This document shows positions 6,772-13,044 of a stretch of DNA of 14,386 bases, piece by piece. The notes below the pieces were generated by a model that had not been told where the DNA came from, searched no databases, and was given only the letters and a program-made list of their open reading frames with translations. The stretch is taken from positions 1 through 14,386 of the forward strand of contig CAJMMS010000042.1 of the NCBI GenBank assembly GCA_905214675.1. Reading direction: 5' to 3'. The DNA is from an uncultured bacterium (GTDB lineage: Bacteria > Bacillota > Clostridia > Lachnospirales > Lachnospiraceae). The first letter of the stretch is position 1; each line of letters starts with the position of its first letter. A program made the position numbers and the translations under genes.

Positions 6772-8517
6772 ATGAAAAAAAGAAGCCTTAACATGAAAAA
6801 GCCACTGGCAATCGCAGTTGTAGCAGCTATGATGCTTGGTATCTGCCCGGCAGCAGCACCGGTAAATGCAGCCGATACGGATGCTGATTACAAATATGTA
6901 TACGCAGGTCTGAACTGGGAAGAATACTGGAAAAATGAAGGTGTTTATCTGAGCGGAAGTGACATGACTGCTTCTTCAGCAGACAAGGATACAAAAGGTG
7001 AACTGGATAAAGGTGCATTTGATGTGGTAACGCGTGCAACAACCAATCATGGACTGCACCGTGGAAGTTTTCAGTGCAGTGCTACCATTTATGATAAAGA
7101 CGGAAAAACATATGATATTTCTTACTGGACATCAGAAGATGTAATTACAAAGGATGAAGAAGGAAAAGATGTTACGACAACTACGGTCTATGCAGTGCTG
7201 ACAGATGGAAGCAGAATTCAGTTCAATAAGGGAAATATCACTTACACGGAAAAAGGTGAAACCAAAACAGCAGTCATGGATTACTATGAAGTAAAAGGAA
7301 TCAAATATGTTCCGGTTGCAGTCAAAACAGAAGATTATGCAGATTTCTGCCAGAACTACAGCGTGACAGAAGATGAGCAGACGATTCAGGGAGGATACTC
7401 CGAAGGAAAACTTCATTCTTACAGCAAGACAGCAGAGGTAACAGCAGATACCAATGGTCTGAAAGTTGCAACGAAAAATACCGATGGAAGCTATTCTTTC
7501 TCAGCCAGAACAACAGGAACTGGTTCCGGTATCAAAGATGAAGCACAGAAAGTGGTTAATGAAGATAATATTATAAAAACAGTAAAAGAAAAAGATGATG
7601 CAAAGGAATTTGGCGCATTTATCCGTGTCGATCTGACTGGCGATGCATACGGAGATCTTGGCGATAACATGCAGGCAACACGCTGGGAGTACTATGGTAA
7701 TGACAGTACTTACACAAATAAGCTGGCAACTTACGGAACAAAGTTTGCAGCCGATAACTGGATGCATAAAGGAAATGGTATCCAGCTTGGACTGACAAAA
7801 TCTCTTCGCTGCCAGTTGCCGGAAGGAACAGACGGAACCGGTTACTGGAGAATCACAGTCTATGCACTGGGATATCAGGATTATACCTTTGATGTAAAAG
7901 CAGAAAAAGCAAATGTACTGGGTGATAATGATACTGCTGAGGAAATTGATACCACAAAACTGATCAGTGCCATCACAGAGGCAGAAAAACTGGTAAAATC
8001 AGATTATACGGCTGATAGCTGGAAAGTTTTTGAAGGCGAACTGGCAGAGGCGAAAGATGTACTGGCCGCACCGCTTACACAGTCTGGCGTGGATGCTGCA
8101 ACAGCAGATCTGAATGCAGCTATCAAAGACCTGGTAAAAGTACAGAAAGAAACGGAGACAAAAGCACCGGAAACAAACACCGTTATTAACAATGATGGTA
8201 ATAACAACCAGACACAGACTGCGTACAAAGCAAAAGTAAAACTGAATTCTGTAAAGAATACCAAAGGTAAAAAAGCAGTCCTGAAATGGAAAAAGATCAA
8301 AAATGCAGACGGATATGTAGTATACCGCGCAACAAAGAAAAACGGAAAATATAAAGCAGTCAAAACCATCAAAAAAGCAAAGACTGTGACATTTACGGAT
8401 ACAAAACTGAAAAAAGGAACTACTTACTATTATAAAGTAAAAGCTTACAAAAAAGTAAACGGTAAAAAAGCACTTGGCCAGTTTTCGACAGTAAAGAGCG
8501 TTAAAATCAAGAAATAA
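6772..8517 (+). CDS. Secreted Tp47-like (penicillin-binding Tp47 domain) protein with FIVAR- and Fn3-like C-terminus
   Basis: The 581-aa product starts at 6772 after a strong GAGGAGG site. An upstream in-frame start at 6733 lacks such a site. A Sec signal peptide ends near VNA-AD (about 33/34). Residues about 40-375 match Treponema pallidum Tp47 from memory: YVYAGLNWEEYW (42-53), GELDKGAFD then VVTRAT (76-90), WEYYGNDSTYTN (305-316), a conserved YGTK-x4-D-x-W block, and GYWRIT (357-362). Tp47 is a lipoprotein reported to bind penicillin and cleave beta-lactams; its native role is unsettled. Here the final Tp47 domain is replaced by a helical FIVAR-like segment (about 393-456), an Asn/Thr/Gln-rich linker and a Lys-rich fibronectin III-like domain (about 484-581). 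There is no lipobox or LPXTG motif, so retention may rest on the basic C-terminus. It probably shares a regulator with the FMN operon just upstream. Confidence 0.82.
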   Translation: MKKRSLNMKKPLAIAVVAAMMLGICPAAAPVNAADTDADYKYVYAGLNWEEYWKNEGVYLSGSDMTASSADKDTKGELDKGAFDVVTRATTNHGLHRGSFQCSATIYDKDGKTYDISYWTSEDVITKDEEGKDVTTTTVYAVLTDGSRIQFNKGNITYTEKGETKTAVMDYYEVKGIKYVPVAVKTEDYADFCQNYSVTEDEQTIQGGYSEGKLHSYSKTAEVTADTNGLKVATKNTDGSYSFSARTTGTGSGIKDEAQKVVNEDNIIKTVKEKDDAKEFGAFIRVDLTGDAYGDLGDNMQATRWEYYGNDSTYTNKLATYGTKFAADNWMHKGNGIQLGLTKSLRCQLPEGTDGTGYWRITVYALGYQDYTFDVKAEKANVLGDNDTAEEIDTTKLISAITEAEKLVKSDYTADSWKVFEGELAEAKDVLAAPLTQSGVDAATADLNAAIKDLVKVQKETETKAPETNTVINNDGNNNQTQTAYKAKVKLNSVKNTKGKKAVLKWKKIKNADGYVVYRATKKNGKYKAVKTIKKAKTVTFTDTKLKKGTTYYYKVKAYKKVNGKKALGQFSTVKSVKIKK

Positions 8518-8540
8518 TCAAAAGTTTTCAGATTTTTCAG

Positions 8541-8572
8541 GCAGGCACACTTGACAGGGGGTGCCTGCTTTT
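8541..8572 (+). terminator. Terminator of the Tp47-like gene
   Basis: A perfect 8-bp GC-rich stem GCAGGCAC/GTGCCTGC (8541-8548/8561-8568) with a 12-nt loop is followed by TTTT (8569-8572). Its loop contains the -35 box of the next promoter. Confidence 0.8.
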
Positions 8573-8579
8573 GTATAAT
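8551..8579 (+). promoter_or_regulatory. Consensus promoter of tRNA-Leu
   Basis: TTGACA (8551-8556) and TATAAT (8574-8579) are both perfect consensus hexamers at the ideal 17-bp spacing. The start is predicted near 8586, about 4 nt before the mature tRNA. The spacer contains the 3' arm and U-tract of the upstream terminator. Confidence 0.92.
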
Positions 8580-8589
8580 AAAAAAGCAC

Positions 8590-8669
8590 GCGGCCATGGC
8601 GGAATTGGCAGACGCGCTGGTTTTAGGTGCCAGTGGGCAACCGTGTGAGTTCGAGTCTCACTGGCCGCA
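8590..8669 (+). tRNA. tRNA-Leu (anticodon UAG)
   Basis: The acceptor strands GCGGCCA (8590-8596) and TGGCCGC (8662-8668) pair fully, with discriminator A8669. The anticodon stem CTGGT/GCCAG encloses loop TTTAGGT, with anticodon TAG at 8624-8626. The T loop TTCGAGT follows stem GTGAG/CTCAC. The 80-nt length is close to that of a class II leucine tRNA with a short variable arm. CCA is not encoded. Confidence 0.96.
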
Positions 8670-8670
8670 T

Positions 8671-8697
8671 TCCCTGTCAGAAAAGGGACGATTTTTT
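8671..8697 (+). terminator. Terminator of tRNA-Leu
   Basis: A short stem TCCCT/AGGGA (8671-8675/8684-8688) is followed after CGA by six T (8692-8697). The stem is only 5 bp, but position and U-tract support the call. Confidence 0.65.
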
Positions 8698-8709
8698 CAA
8701 TTCTCCTAC

Positions 8710-8738
8710 TTGACATTTTCAGACAGGTGAGATATAGT
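8710..8738 (+). promoter_or_regulatory. Promoter of fhs
   Basis: TTGACA (8710-8715) lies 17 bp before TATAGT (8733-8738). The start is predicted near 8745, giving an untranslated leader of about 250 nt that holds the riboswitch and terminator. Confidence 0.88.
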
Positions 8739-8794
8739 AAATATATACAAAAAAGGCTTTGATTCTTTTTAAGTTTTCAGAAGCTTTGCATATG

Positions 8795-8886
8795 AGTAGA
8801 GTAGATATTGTACGTAAAGTGTCGTTGGAGGGGGAGGCTTCCAGCGAACGAAGGGTTTACCGCGTTACGGTGTCGCTTCCGCTACT
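8795..8886 (+). promoter_or_regulatory. Tetrahydrofolate (THF, folT-type) riboswitch aptamer
   Basis: The conserved words of the THF riboswitch occur in order: AGAGTAG (8798-8804), CGTAAAGTG (8813-8821), GGGGAG in a loop, GAACGAA (8846-8852), CGGTG (8868-8872) and CCGCTACT (8879-8886). The fold also fits. P1 is AGTAG/CTACT (8795-8799/8882-8886). P2 is GATATTGTA/TACGGTGTC (8804-8812/8866-8874, nine pairs with three G-U). P3 is TCGTTGGA/TCCAGCGA (8822-8829/8840-8847). The pseudoknot pairs P3-loop GGAGGC (8833-8838) with GCTTCC (8875-8880), where this class has it. It senses reduced folates, and the downstream gene consumes THF, so the pairing makes sense. The sign of control is unclear. Confidence 0.85.
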
Positions 8887-8936
8887 GCACAAAGATCCGG
8901 GACATTATGTCCTATACTTTTGTGCGGCATTTTTTT
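8885..8936 (+). terminator. Expression-platform terminator of the THF riboswitch
   Basis: The outer stem CTGCACAAA/TTTGTGCGG (8885-8893/8919-8927) and inner stem GGACA/TGTCC (8900-8904/8908-8912) are followed by seven T (8930-8936). It overlaps the 3' end of P1 by two bases. Two rival pairings are visible: CTTTG (8784-8788) with CAAAG (8890-8894), an outward extension of P1 that would break the terminator; and GTGTC of P2 (8870-8874) with GACAT (8901-8905). Confidence 0.82.
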
Positions 8937-8995
8937 ACCCAAAAACAGCTAATTACCGCAAAAAGCGGTTAATAAAGAAAGGAGTAACGAACATC

Positions 8996-10681
8996 ATGGG
9001 ATTCAAATCAGACATTGAAATTGCACAGGAGACAACGATGGCTCCAATCACAGAAATTGCAGACAAAGCAGGTATTGACTGTAAATATCTGGAGCAGTAC
9101 GGCAATTATAAAGCAAAGATCGACTACAACCTGTTAAGAGAGACAGAAGGTGAGGACGGCAAACTGATCCTCGTTACTGCAATCAACCCGACTCCGGCAG
9201 GAGAAGGAAAGACTACGACATCCGTAGGTCTGGCAGATGGAATGAGCAAGCTTGGCAAAAAAGTTATGGTAGCACTTCGTGAGCCGTCACTTGGACCTGT
9301 ATTCGGAGTAAAAGGCGGAGCAGCCGGCGGCGGATACGCTCAGGTAGTTCCGATGGAAGATATCAACCTTCACTTCACAGGTGACTTCCATGCAATCGGT
9401 GCAGCAAACAACCTGCTGGCAGCTATGATCGATAACCACATCTTCCAGGGCAATGCTCTGAACATTGATCCGAGAAAGATCACATGGAAGAGATGTGTGG
9501 ATATGAATGACCGTCAGCTTAGAAACGTAGTAGACGGACTTGGCGGAAAGACAAATGGAATGCCAAGAGAAGATGGTTATGACATCACTGTTGCTTCTGA
9601 GATCATGGCAGTTCTGTGTCTGGCCCGTGACATCACAGACCTGAAAGAAAGACTGTCCAAGATCATCATTGGTTATACATATGGAAAGATCGCAGAGCAG
9701 AAACCGGTTACCGCAGGTGATCTGAATGCACAGGGTGCTATGGCAGCTCTTCTGAAAGATGCTCTGAAACCAAACCTGGTACAGACTCTGGAGCACACAC
9801 CGGCAATCGTACACGGTGGACCATTTGCAAACATTGCACACGGATGTAACTCTGTAACAGCAACCAAGATGTGTCTGAAGCTGGCTGATTACACCATCAC
9901 AGAAGCAGGATTCGGTGCTGACTTAGGTGCTGAGAAATTCCTGGATATCAAATGCCGTATGGCAGGCCTGAAACCAAATGCAGTTGTTATCGTAGCAACT
10001 GTTCGTGCACTGAAATACAACGGCGGTGTTGCAAAAGCAGACCTGAACAACGAAAATCTGGAAGCTCTGGAAAAGGGTATGCCAAACCTGCTGAAACATG
10101 TAAGCAATATCACAAACGTATACAAACTGCCTTGCGTAGTTGCAATCAATGCATTCCCGACTGATACCGAAGCAGAGCTGAAACTGGTTGAAGAGAAATG
10201 TAAAGAACTGGGCGTAAACGTTGTTCTGTCTGAAGTATGGGCAAAAGGCGGCGAAGGCGGCGTAGCTCTGGCAGAAGAAGTGATCCGTCTGTGCGAGCAG
10301 CCAAACGACTTTACTTATGCATACGAACTGGAAGGTTCAATCGAAGACAAACTGAATGCGATCGTTCAGAAGATCTACGGTGGCAGCAGAGTTGTCCTGA
10401 CAGCAAACGCAAAGAAACAGGCAAAACAGCTCGAAGATATGGGATTTGGCAACTGCCCGATCTGTATGGCAAAAACACAGTACAGCTTAACGGATGACCA
10501 GACAAAACTGGGTGCTCCGAAAGACTTCGAGATCACCGTTCGTAATCTGAAGATCTCTGCTGGTGCAGGCTTCATCGTAGCACTGACAGGTGATATCATG
10601 ACTATGCCTGGACTGCCGAAAGTTCCGGCTGCTGAGAGAATCGATGTAGACGAAACAGGAAAGATTTCCGGACTGTTCTAA
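8996..10681 (+). CDS. fhs: Formate--tetrahydrofolate ligase
   Basis: The 561-aa cytoplasmic enzyme makes 10-formyl-THF from formate, THF and ATP, feeding purine synthesis and, in acetogens, the methyl branch of CO2 fixation. The ATP-binding loop TPAGEGKTTT is at 66-75, followed by the family blocks REPSLGPVFG and GGAAGGGYAQV and the LHFTGDFHAI stretch. Length matches the family (about 556-560). The start at 8996 was chosen because GAAAGGAG (8977-8984) precedes it and the family N-terminus (GFKSDIEIA) begins here. The open frame continues upstream to 8759 through the riboswitch and terminator, but that part is not coding. Its codon use is visibly more restrained than that of its neighbours, typical of high expression. 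The formate channel follows 148 nt downstream. Confidence 0.98.
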   Translation: MGFKSDIEIAQETTMAPITEIADKAGIDCKYLEQYGNYKAKIDYNLLRETEGEDGKLILVTAINPTPAGEGKTTTSVGLADGMSKLGKKVMVALREPSLGPVFGVKGGAAGGGYAQVVPMEDINLHFTGDFHAIGAANNLLAAMIDNHIFQGNALNIDPRKITWKRCVDMNDRQLRNVVDGLGGKTNGMPREDGYDITVASEIMAVLCLARDITDLKERLSKIIIGYTYGKIAEQKPVTAGDLNAQGAMAALLKDALKPNLVQTLEHTPAIVHGGPFANIAHGCNSVTATKMCLKLADYTITEAGFGADLGAEKFLDIKCRMAGLKPNAVVIVATVRALKYNGGVAKADLNNENLEALEKGMPNLLKHVSNITNVYKLPCVVAINAFPTDTEAELKLVEEKCKELGVNVVLSEVWAKGGEGGVALAEEVIRLCEQPNDFTYAYELEGSIEDKLNAIVQKIYGGSRVVLTANAKKQAKQLEDMGFGNCPICMAKTQYSLTDDQTKLGAPKDFEITVRNLKISAGAGFIVALTGDIMTMPGLPKVPAAERIDVDETGKISGLF

Positions 10682-10718
10682 TTTGAATTAAAGAGATTAT
10701 ATGCATTTTTCATAAGAT

Positions 10719-10787
10719 AGGGATGAAAGATTCCCTGCAAGCAGATGCCAGGGTTCAATGGGTATACCAGCCTTTTGACTCTGGCAT
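10719..10787 (+). other. Structured RNA segment between fhs and the formate channel gene
   Basis: Two hairpins are visible: AGGGA/TCCCT (10719-10723/10732-10736), then ATGCCAG/CTGGCAT (10745-10751/10781-10787), whose interior holds TCAA/TTGA (10755-10758/10775-10778) and the palindrome GGTATACC (10761-10768). No U-tract follows, so it is not a standard terminator. I did not recognise a riboswitch class. It could control transcript stability or the level of the downstream gene. Confidence 0.5.
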
Positions 10788-10829
10788 TCTCTAAACGATG
10801 ATATAAAAATAAAAAGTGGGGTGTATTTT

Positions 10830-11597
10830 ATGTTTCGTGAAGAGTATCAGACAGTATGTGGTGCGGCAAAGAAAAAGGTGGATCTGCTGGAGAAGAATCC
10901 ACTGGGCTATGTGGCAGCAGCTTTTATGGCAGGAATGTTTATCGGACTTGGCTCTGTATTGATGGGCATCATAGGTGGATATTTCAGTGCGGCAGGAAGC
11001 CCGGCGACAAAACTGGTAAACGGACTTGTTTTTGCCGTTGGATTAAGTTTTGTGTTTATGGCGGGCGGTGAACTGTTTACCGGCAATAATTTCGTAATGA
11101 GTGCAGCATCCATAAAGGGAGAAGTATGCTGGGGAAAAACAATCAAGTTATGGATCGTCTGCTATCTTGGAAATCTGCTCGGTTCCGTTGTGACAGCCGG
11201 GATTTTTACTTTGAGCGGTCTGATGAATGGACAGGAAGTGGGAACATTTTTAAGCAATACCGCCGTAGCAAAGGTATCAGGTGCACCGATGGAACTTTTT
11301 GCAAAAGCAGTCCTCTGCAACATCTGTGTCTGTCTTGCTGTATGGTGCAGCATCAAGATGAAATCCGAGAGCGGAAAGATCATGATGGCGATCTTAGGTG
11401 TTATGACCTTTGTTACCAGCGGATATGAGCACAGCGTTGCTAACATGACTTTCTTCACGATCGGTCTGTTAGATCCGGGAACAGCGATCACGATCGGGGG
11501 TGTGCTTTACAATCTTCTGATCGTCACAGCCGGTAATATACTGGGCGGGGTTCTGTTTGTGACCGTACCATATTATCTGATCCAGAAAGAAAAATAG
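10830..11597 (+). CDS. Formate/nitrite transporter family channel (FocA/FdhC-like)
   Basis: The 255-aa membrane protein has the six-helix FNT fold. The family signatures are GGELFTGNN (79-87) and LCNICVCLA (162-170). The channel histidine corresponds to H201 in GYEHSVANM (FocA His209), and T84 sits where FocA has the loop threonine. FNT channels form pentamers that pass formate, nitrite or hydrosulfide. Placement directly behind fhs makes formate the likely substrate. I start it at ATG 10830 rather than the in-frame GTG at 10821, because AAGTGGGG (10814-10821) is then 8 nt upstream. No separate promoter is obvious, so it may be co-transcribed with fhs, with the structured segment in between. 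Confidence 0.92.
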   Translation: MFREEYQTVCGAAKKKVDLLEKNPLGYVAAAFMAGMFIGLGSVLMGIIGGYFSAAGSPATKLVNGLVFAVGLSFVFMAGGELFTGNNFVMSAASIKGEVCWGKTIKLWIVCYLGNLLGSVVTAGIFTLSGLMNGQEVGTFLSNTAVAKVSGAPMELFAKAVLCNICVCLAVWCSIKMKSESGKIMMAILGVMTFVTSGYEHSVANMTFFTIGLLDPGTAITIGGVLYNLLIVTAGNILGGVLFVTVPYYLIQKEK

Positions 11598-11607
11598 AAT
11601 GTCCGAA

Positions 11608-11647
11608 AACGGGAAGTATTCGAAAAAAGAAGCTTCCTGTTTTTTTT
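11608..11647 (+). terminator. Terminator of the fhs-formate channel unit
   Basis: AACGGGAAG (11608-11616) pairs with CTTCCTGTT (11633-11641, one G-U pair) around an A-rich loop. The T-run extends to 11647. It lies 11 nt after the stop codon. Confidence 0.85.
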
Positions 11648-11716
11648 GTATAGAGTTTTTGCAGTACATCAGATCTGCGGTACACAGAATTTAGATAAAA
11701 AGAAAATGTAACACTC

Positions 11717-11745
11717 TTGTAAAAGTTTGTAATATATGTTAAAAT
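11717..11745 (+). promoter_or_regulatory. Promoter of the SGNH hydrolase gene
   Basis: TTGTAA (11717-11722) lies 17 bp before TAAAAT (11740-11745), and TG at 11737-11738 gives an extended -10. The start is predicted near 11751, leaving a leader of about 30 nt with AGGAGGA at 11771-11777. Confidence 0.7.
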
Positions 11746-11781
11746 AAAAAAGGTTCTGTCAACAGATGCAAGGAGGAGACT

Positions 11782-12888
11782 ATGATTGCAAAAATAAAAG
11801 AAAGATACCTGCAGATTGTTGTGACGATATTATGTCTTTGTATGTTGGGAGGGATTCAGGGAAAAGAAGCCAGAGCAGCATCTGGATATCCGCTGCTTCA
11901 GAAGGTACAGACTGCCGAAAACGGAAGCTTTGTAAAAACATGGGGTGGCTGGAGATATATGTATCAGGATGGTACATATCCGAAGAAAACCTGGAAGAAG
12001 ATAAAAAGTAACGTTTTTTATTTTGATAAATATGGATATATGCAGACAGGCTGGAGACAGTATAAAAAATCCTGGTATTATCTTCGTACCGGCGGAAAGA
12101 AGAAGGGAATGCTCTGTAAAGGCTGGAAGACCATAGCGGGCAAACGGTATTATTTTTCGAAAAAAACGGGAGCAAGAGTGACCGGATTTGAAACAATTGG
12201 AAAGCATCTTTATTATTTTAACAAAAAAGGTGTGCTTCAGAAAGGAAAGACAGTTGGAAAATACCGGCTGGATCCGGCAACAGGAGAAGCGACTGAAATT
12301 GCAGAAAATACAGGCGGTACCGGTGCGGCAGAAGGATCCCTGAAGGGAGATGTCGGGGAGGTGCATATTTTTGTGGGAGACTCCAGAACCGTTGGTTTAG
12401 GTGCGGCACTGGGAGCCATTTCTTATGATAATTTGCTGCAGCAGAGAATTGTACAGGTAAATGTACTGACGGAGTATTATCTGGCAAAAGTCGGATCCGG
12501 GTATGAGTGGTACAGCGAAAAGGCACTTCCAAAGTTGAATGAGCTGCTGCAAAGAAATCCGGATGCGACTGTGATTTTCAATCATGGAATCAATGATCTG
12601 GCCAGCATAGACCAGTATATTGCATCTTATCAGATGCTGATCGCTGCCTATCCGAAAGCAAAAATTCGTATTATGGCAGTGAATCCGGTTAATAAAAAAC
12701 TTTACAAAGGTTATGCGAAACCGGTAAAGATCAAAGCATTCAATCAGAAGATGCAGACAGCATTTCCGAACTTTTTTATAGATACTTATCAGTATCTTCA
12801 GACAACAGGTTTTAATACGGCGGACGGACTGCATTATGACAGTGCGACTTACTGGAATCTTTATAATTATATCAATCAGTACTTATAG
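11782..12888 (+). CDS. Secreted SGNH/GDSL-type hydrolase with cell-wall-binding repeats
   Basis: The 368-aa protein has a Sec signal peptide ending at ARA-AS (about 32/33). About 54-155 are four or so Trp/Tyr/Gly-rich choline-binding/CW_binding-type repeats (GGWRYM, GWRQYKKSWYYL, GWKTIAGKRYYF, GFETIGKHLYYF). A Gly-rich linker leads to an SGNH hydrolase domain (about 193-368). Catalytic blocks are GDSR with nucleophile S201 (block I), HGIND with N271 (block III), and DGLH with D348 and H351 (block V). Block II glycine is less clear. The enzyme would be held on the cell surface and remove ester groups, for example O-acetyl, from wall polymer, glycan or lipid. The true substrate is unknown. It is a single-gene unit with its own promoter; no clear terminator follows before the purA promoter. 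Confidence 0.87.
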   Translation: MIAKIKERYLQIVVTILCLCMLGGIQGKEARAASGYPLLQKVQTAENGSFVKTWGGWRYMYQDGTYPKKTWKKIKSNVFYFDKYGYMQTGWRQYKKSWYYLRTGGKKKGMLCKGWKTIAGKRYYFSKKTGARVTGFETIGKHLYYFNKKGVLQKGKTVGKYRLDPATGEATEIAENTGGTGAAEGSLKGDVGEVHIFVGDSRTVGLGAALGAISYDNLLQQRIVQVNVLTEYYLAKVGSGYEWYSEKALPKLNELLQRNPDATVIFNHGINDLASIDQYIASYQMLIAAYPKAKIRIMAVNPVNKKLYKGYAKPVKIKAFNQKMQTAFPNFFIDTYQYLQTTGFNTADGLHYDSATYWNLYNYINQYL

Positions 12889-12905
12889 AGAATTCGTTTT
12901 GCGTG

Positions 12906-12935
12906 TTGACTGAATGATACCGCTTGTAGTATACT
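12906..12935 (+). promoter_or_regulatory. Promoter of purA
   Basis: TTGACT (12906-12911) lies 18 bp before TATACT (12930-12935). The start is predicted near 12942, giving a leader of about 100 nt. Confidence 0.65.
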
Positions 12936-12941
12936 GGGTAA

Positions 12942-13016
12942 GGACTGGTTAAAACAACGATTCGGAAATACGGGACGCGATCAGTCCCAGACAAATATAG
13001 AAAACCGCTATGCGGT
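12942..13016 (+). other. purA leader with alternative hairpins
   Basis: GGACTG (12942-12947) is complementary to CAGTCC (12982-12987). The same 3' bases can instead pair locally as GGGAC/GTCCC (12972-12976/12984-12988). A tight hairpin ACCGC-TAT-GCGGT (13004-13016) follows, 14 nt before the ribosome-binding site. No U-tract is present and no purine riboswitch core is recognisable. Confidence 0.4.
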
Positions 13017-13044
13017 ATGATGGTTATCACAGGAGGAGATACAT

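Noticed and set aside
6772..8517. LPXTG or lipobox anchor on the Tp47-like protein
   Set aside because: The C-terminus is a Lys-rich Fn3-like domain without LPXTG, and the signal peptide ends in an AxA-type site with no lipobox cysteine at the right place.
8846..8880. T-box-like words (GGG...ACCGCG...CTTCC)
   Set aside because: The TGG bulge of T-box antiterminators is missing, and the segment is fully explained by the THF riboswitch fold.
8759..8995. Open frame extending fhs 79 codons upstream
   Set aside because: This stretch is the riboswitch and terminator leader; the family N-terminus and the ribosome-binding site place the start at 8996.
8745..8995. ZTP (pfl) riboswitch, which is common upstream of fhs
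   Set aside because: The CCGCCUGGGCA-type 3' core and GGGUC/GAC 5' core are absent; the THF aptamer words fit instead.
12942..13030. Purine riboswitch upstream of purA
   Set aside because: The conserved three-way-junction words of the purine aptamer are not present.
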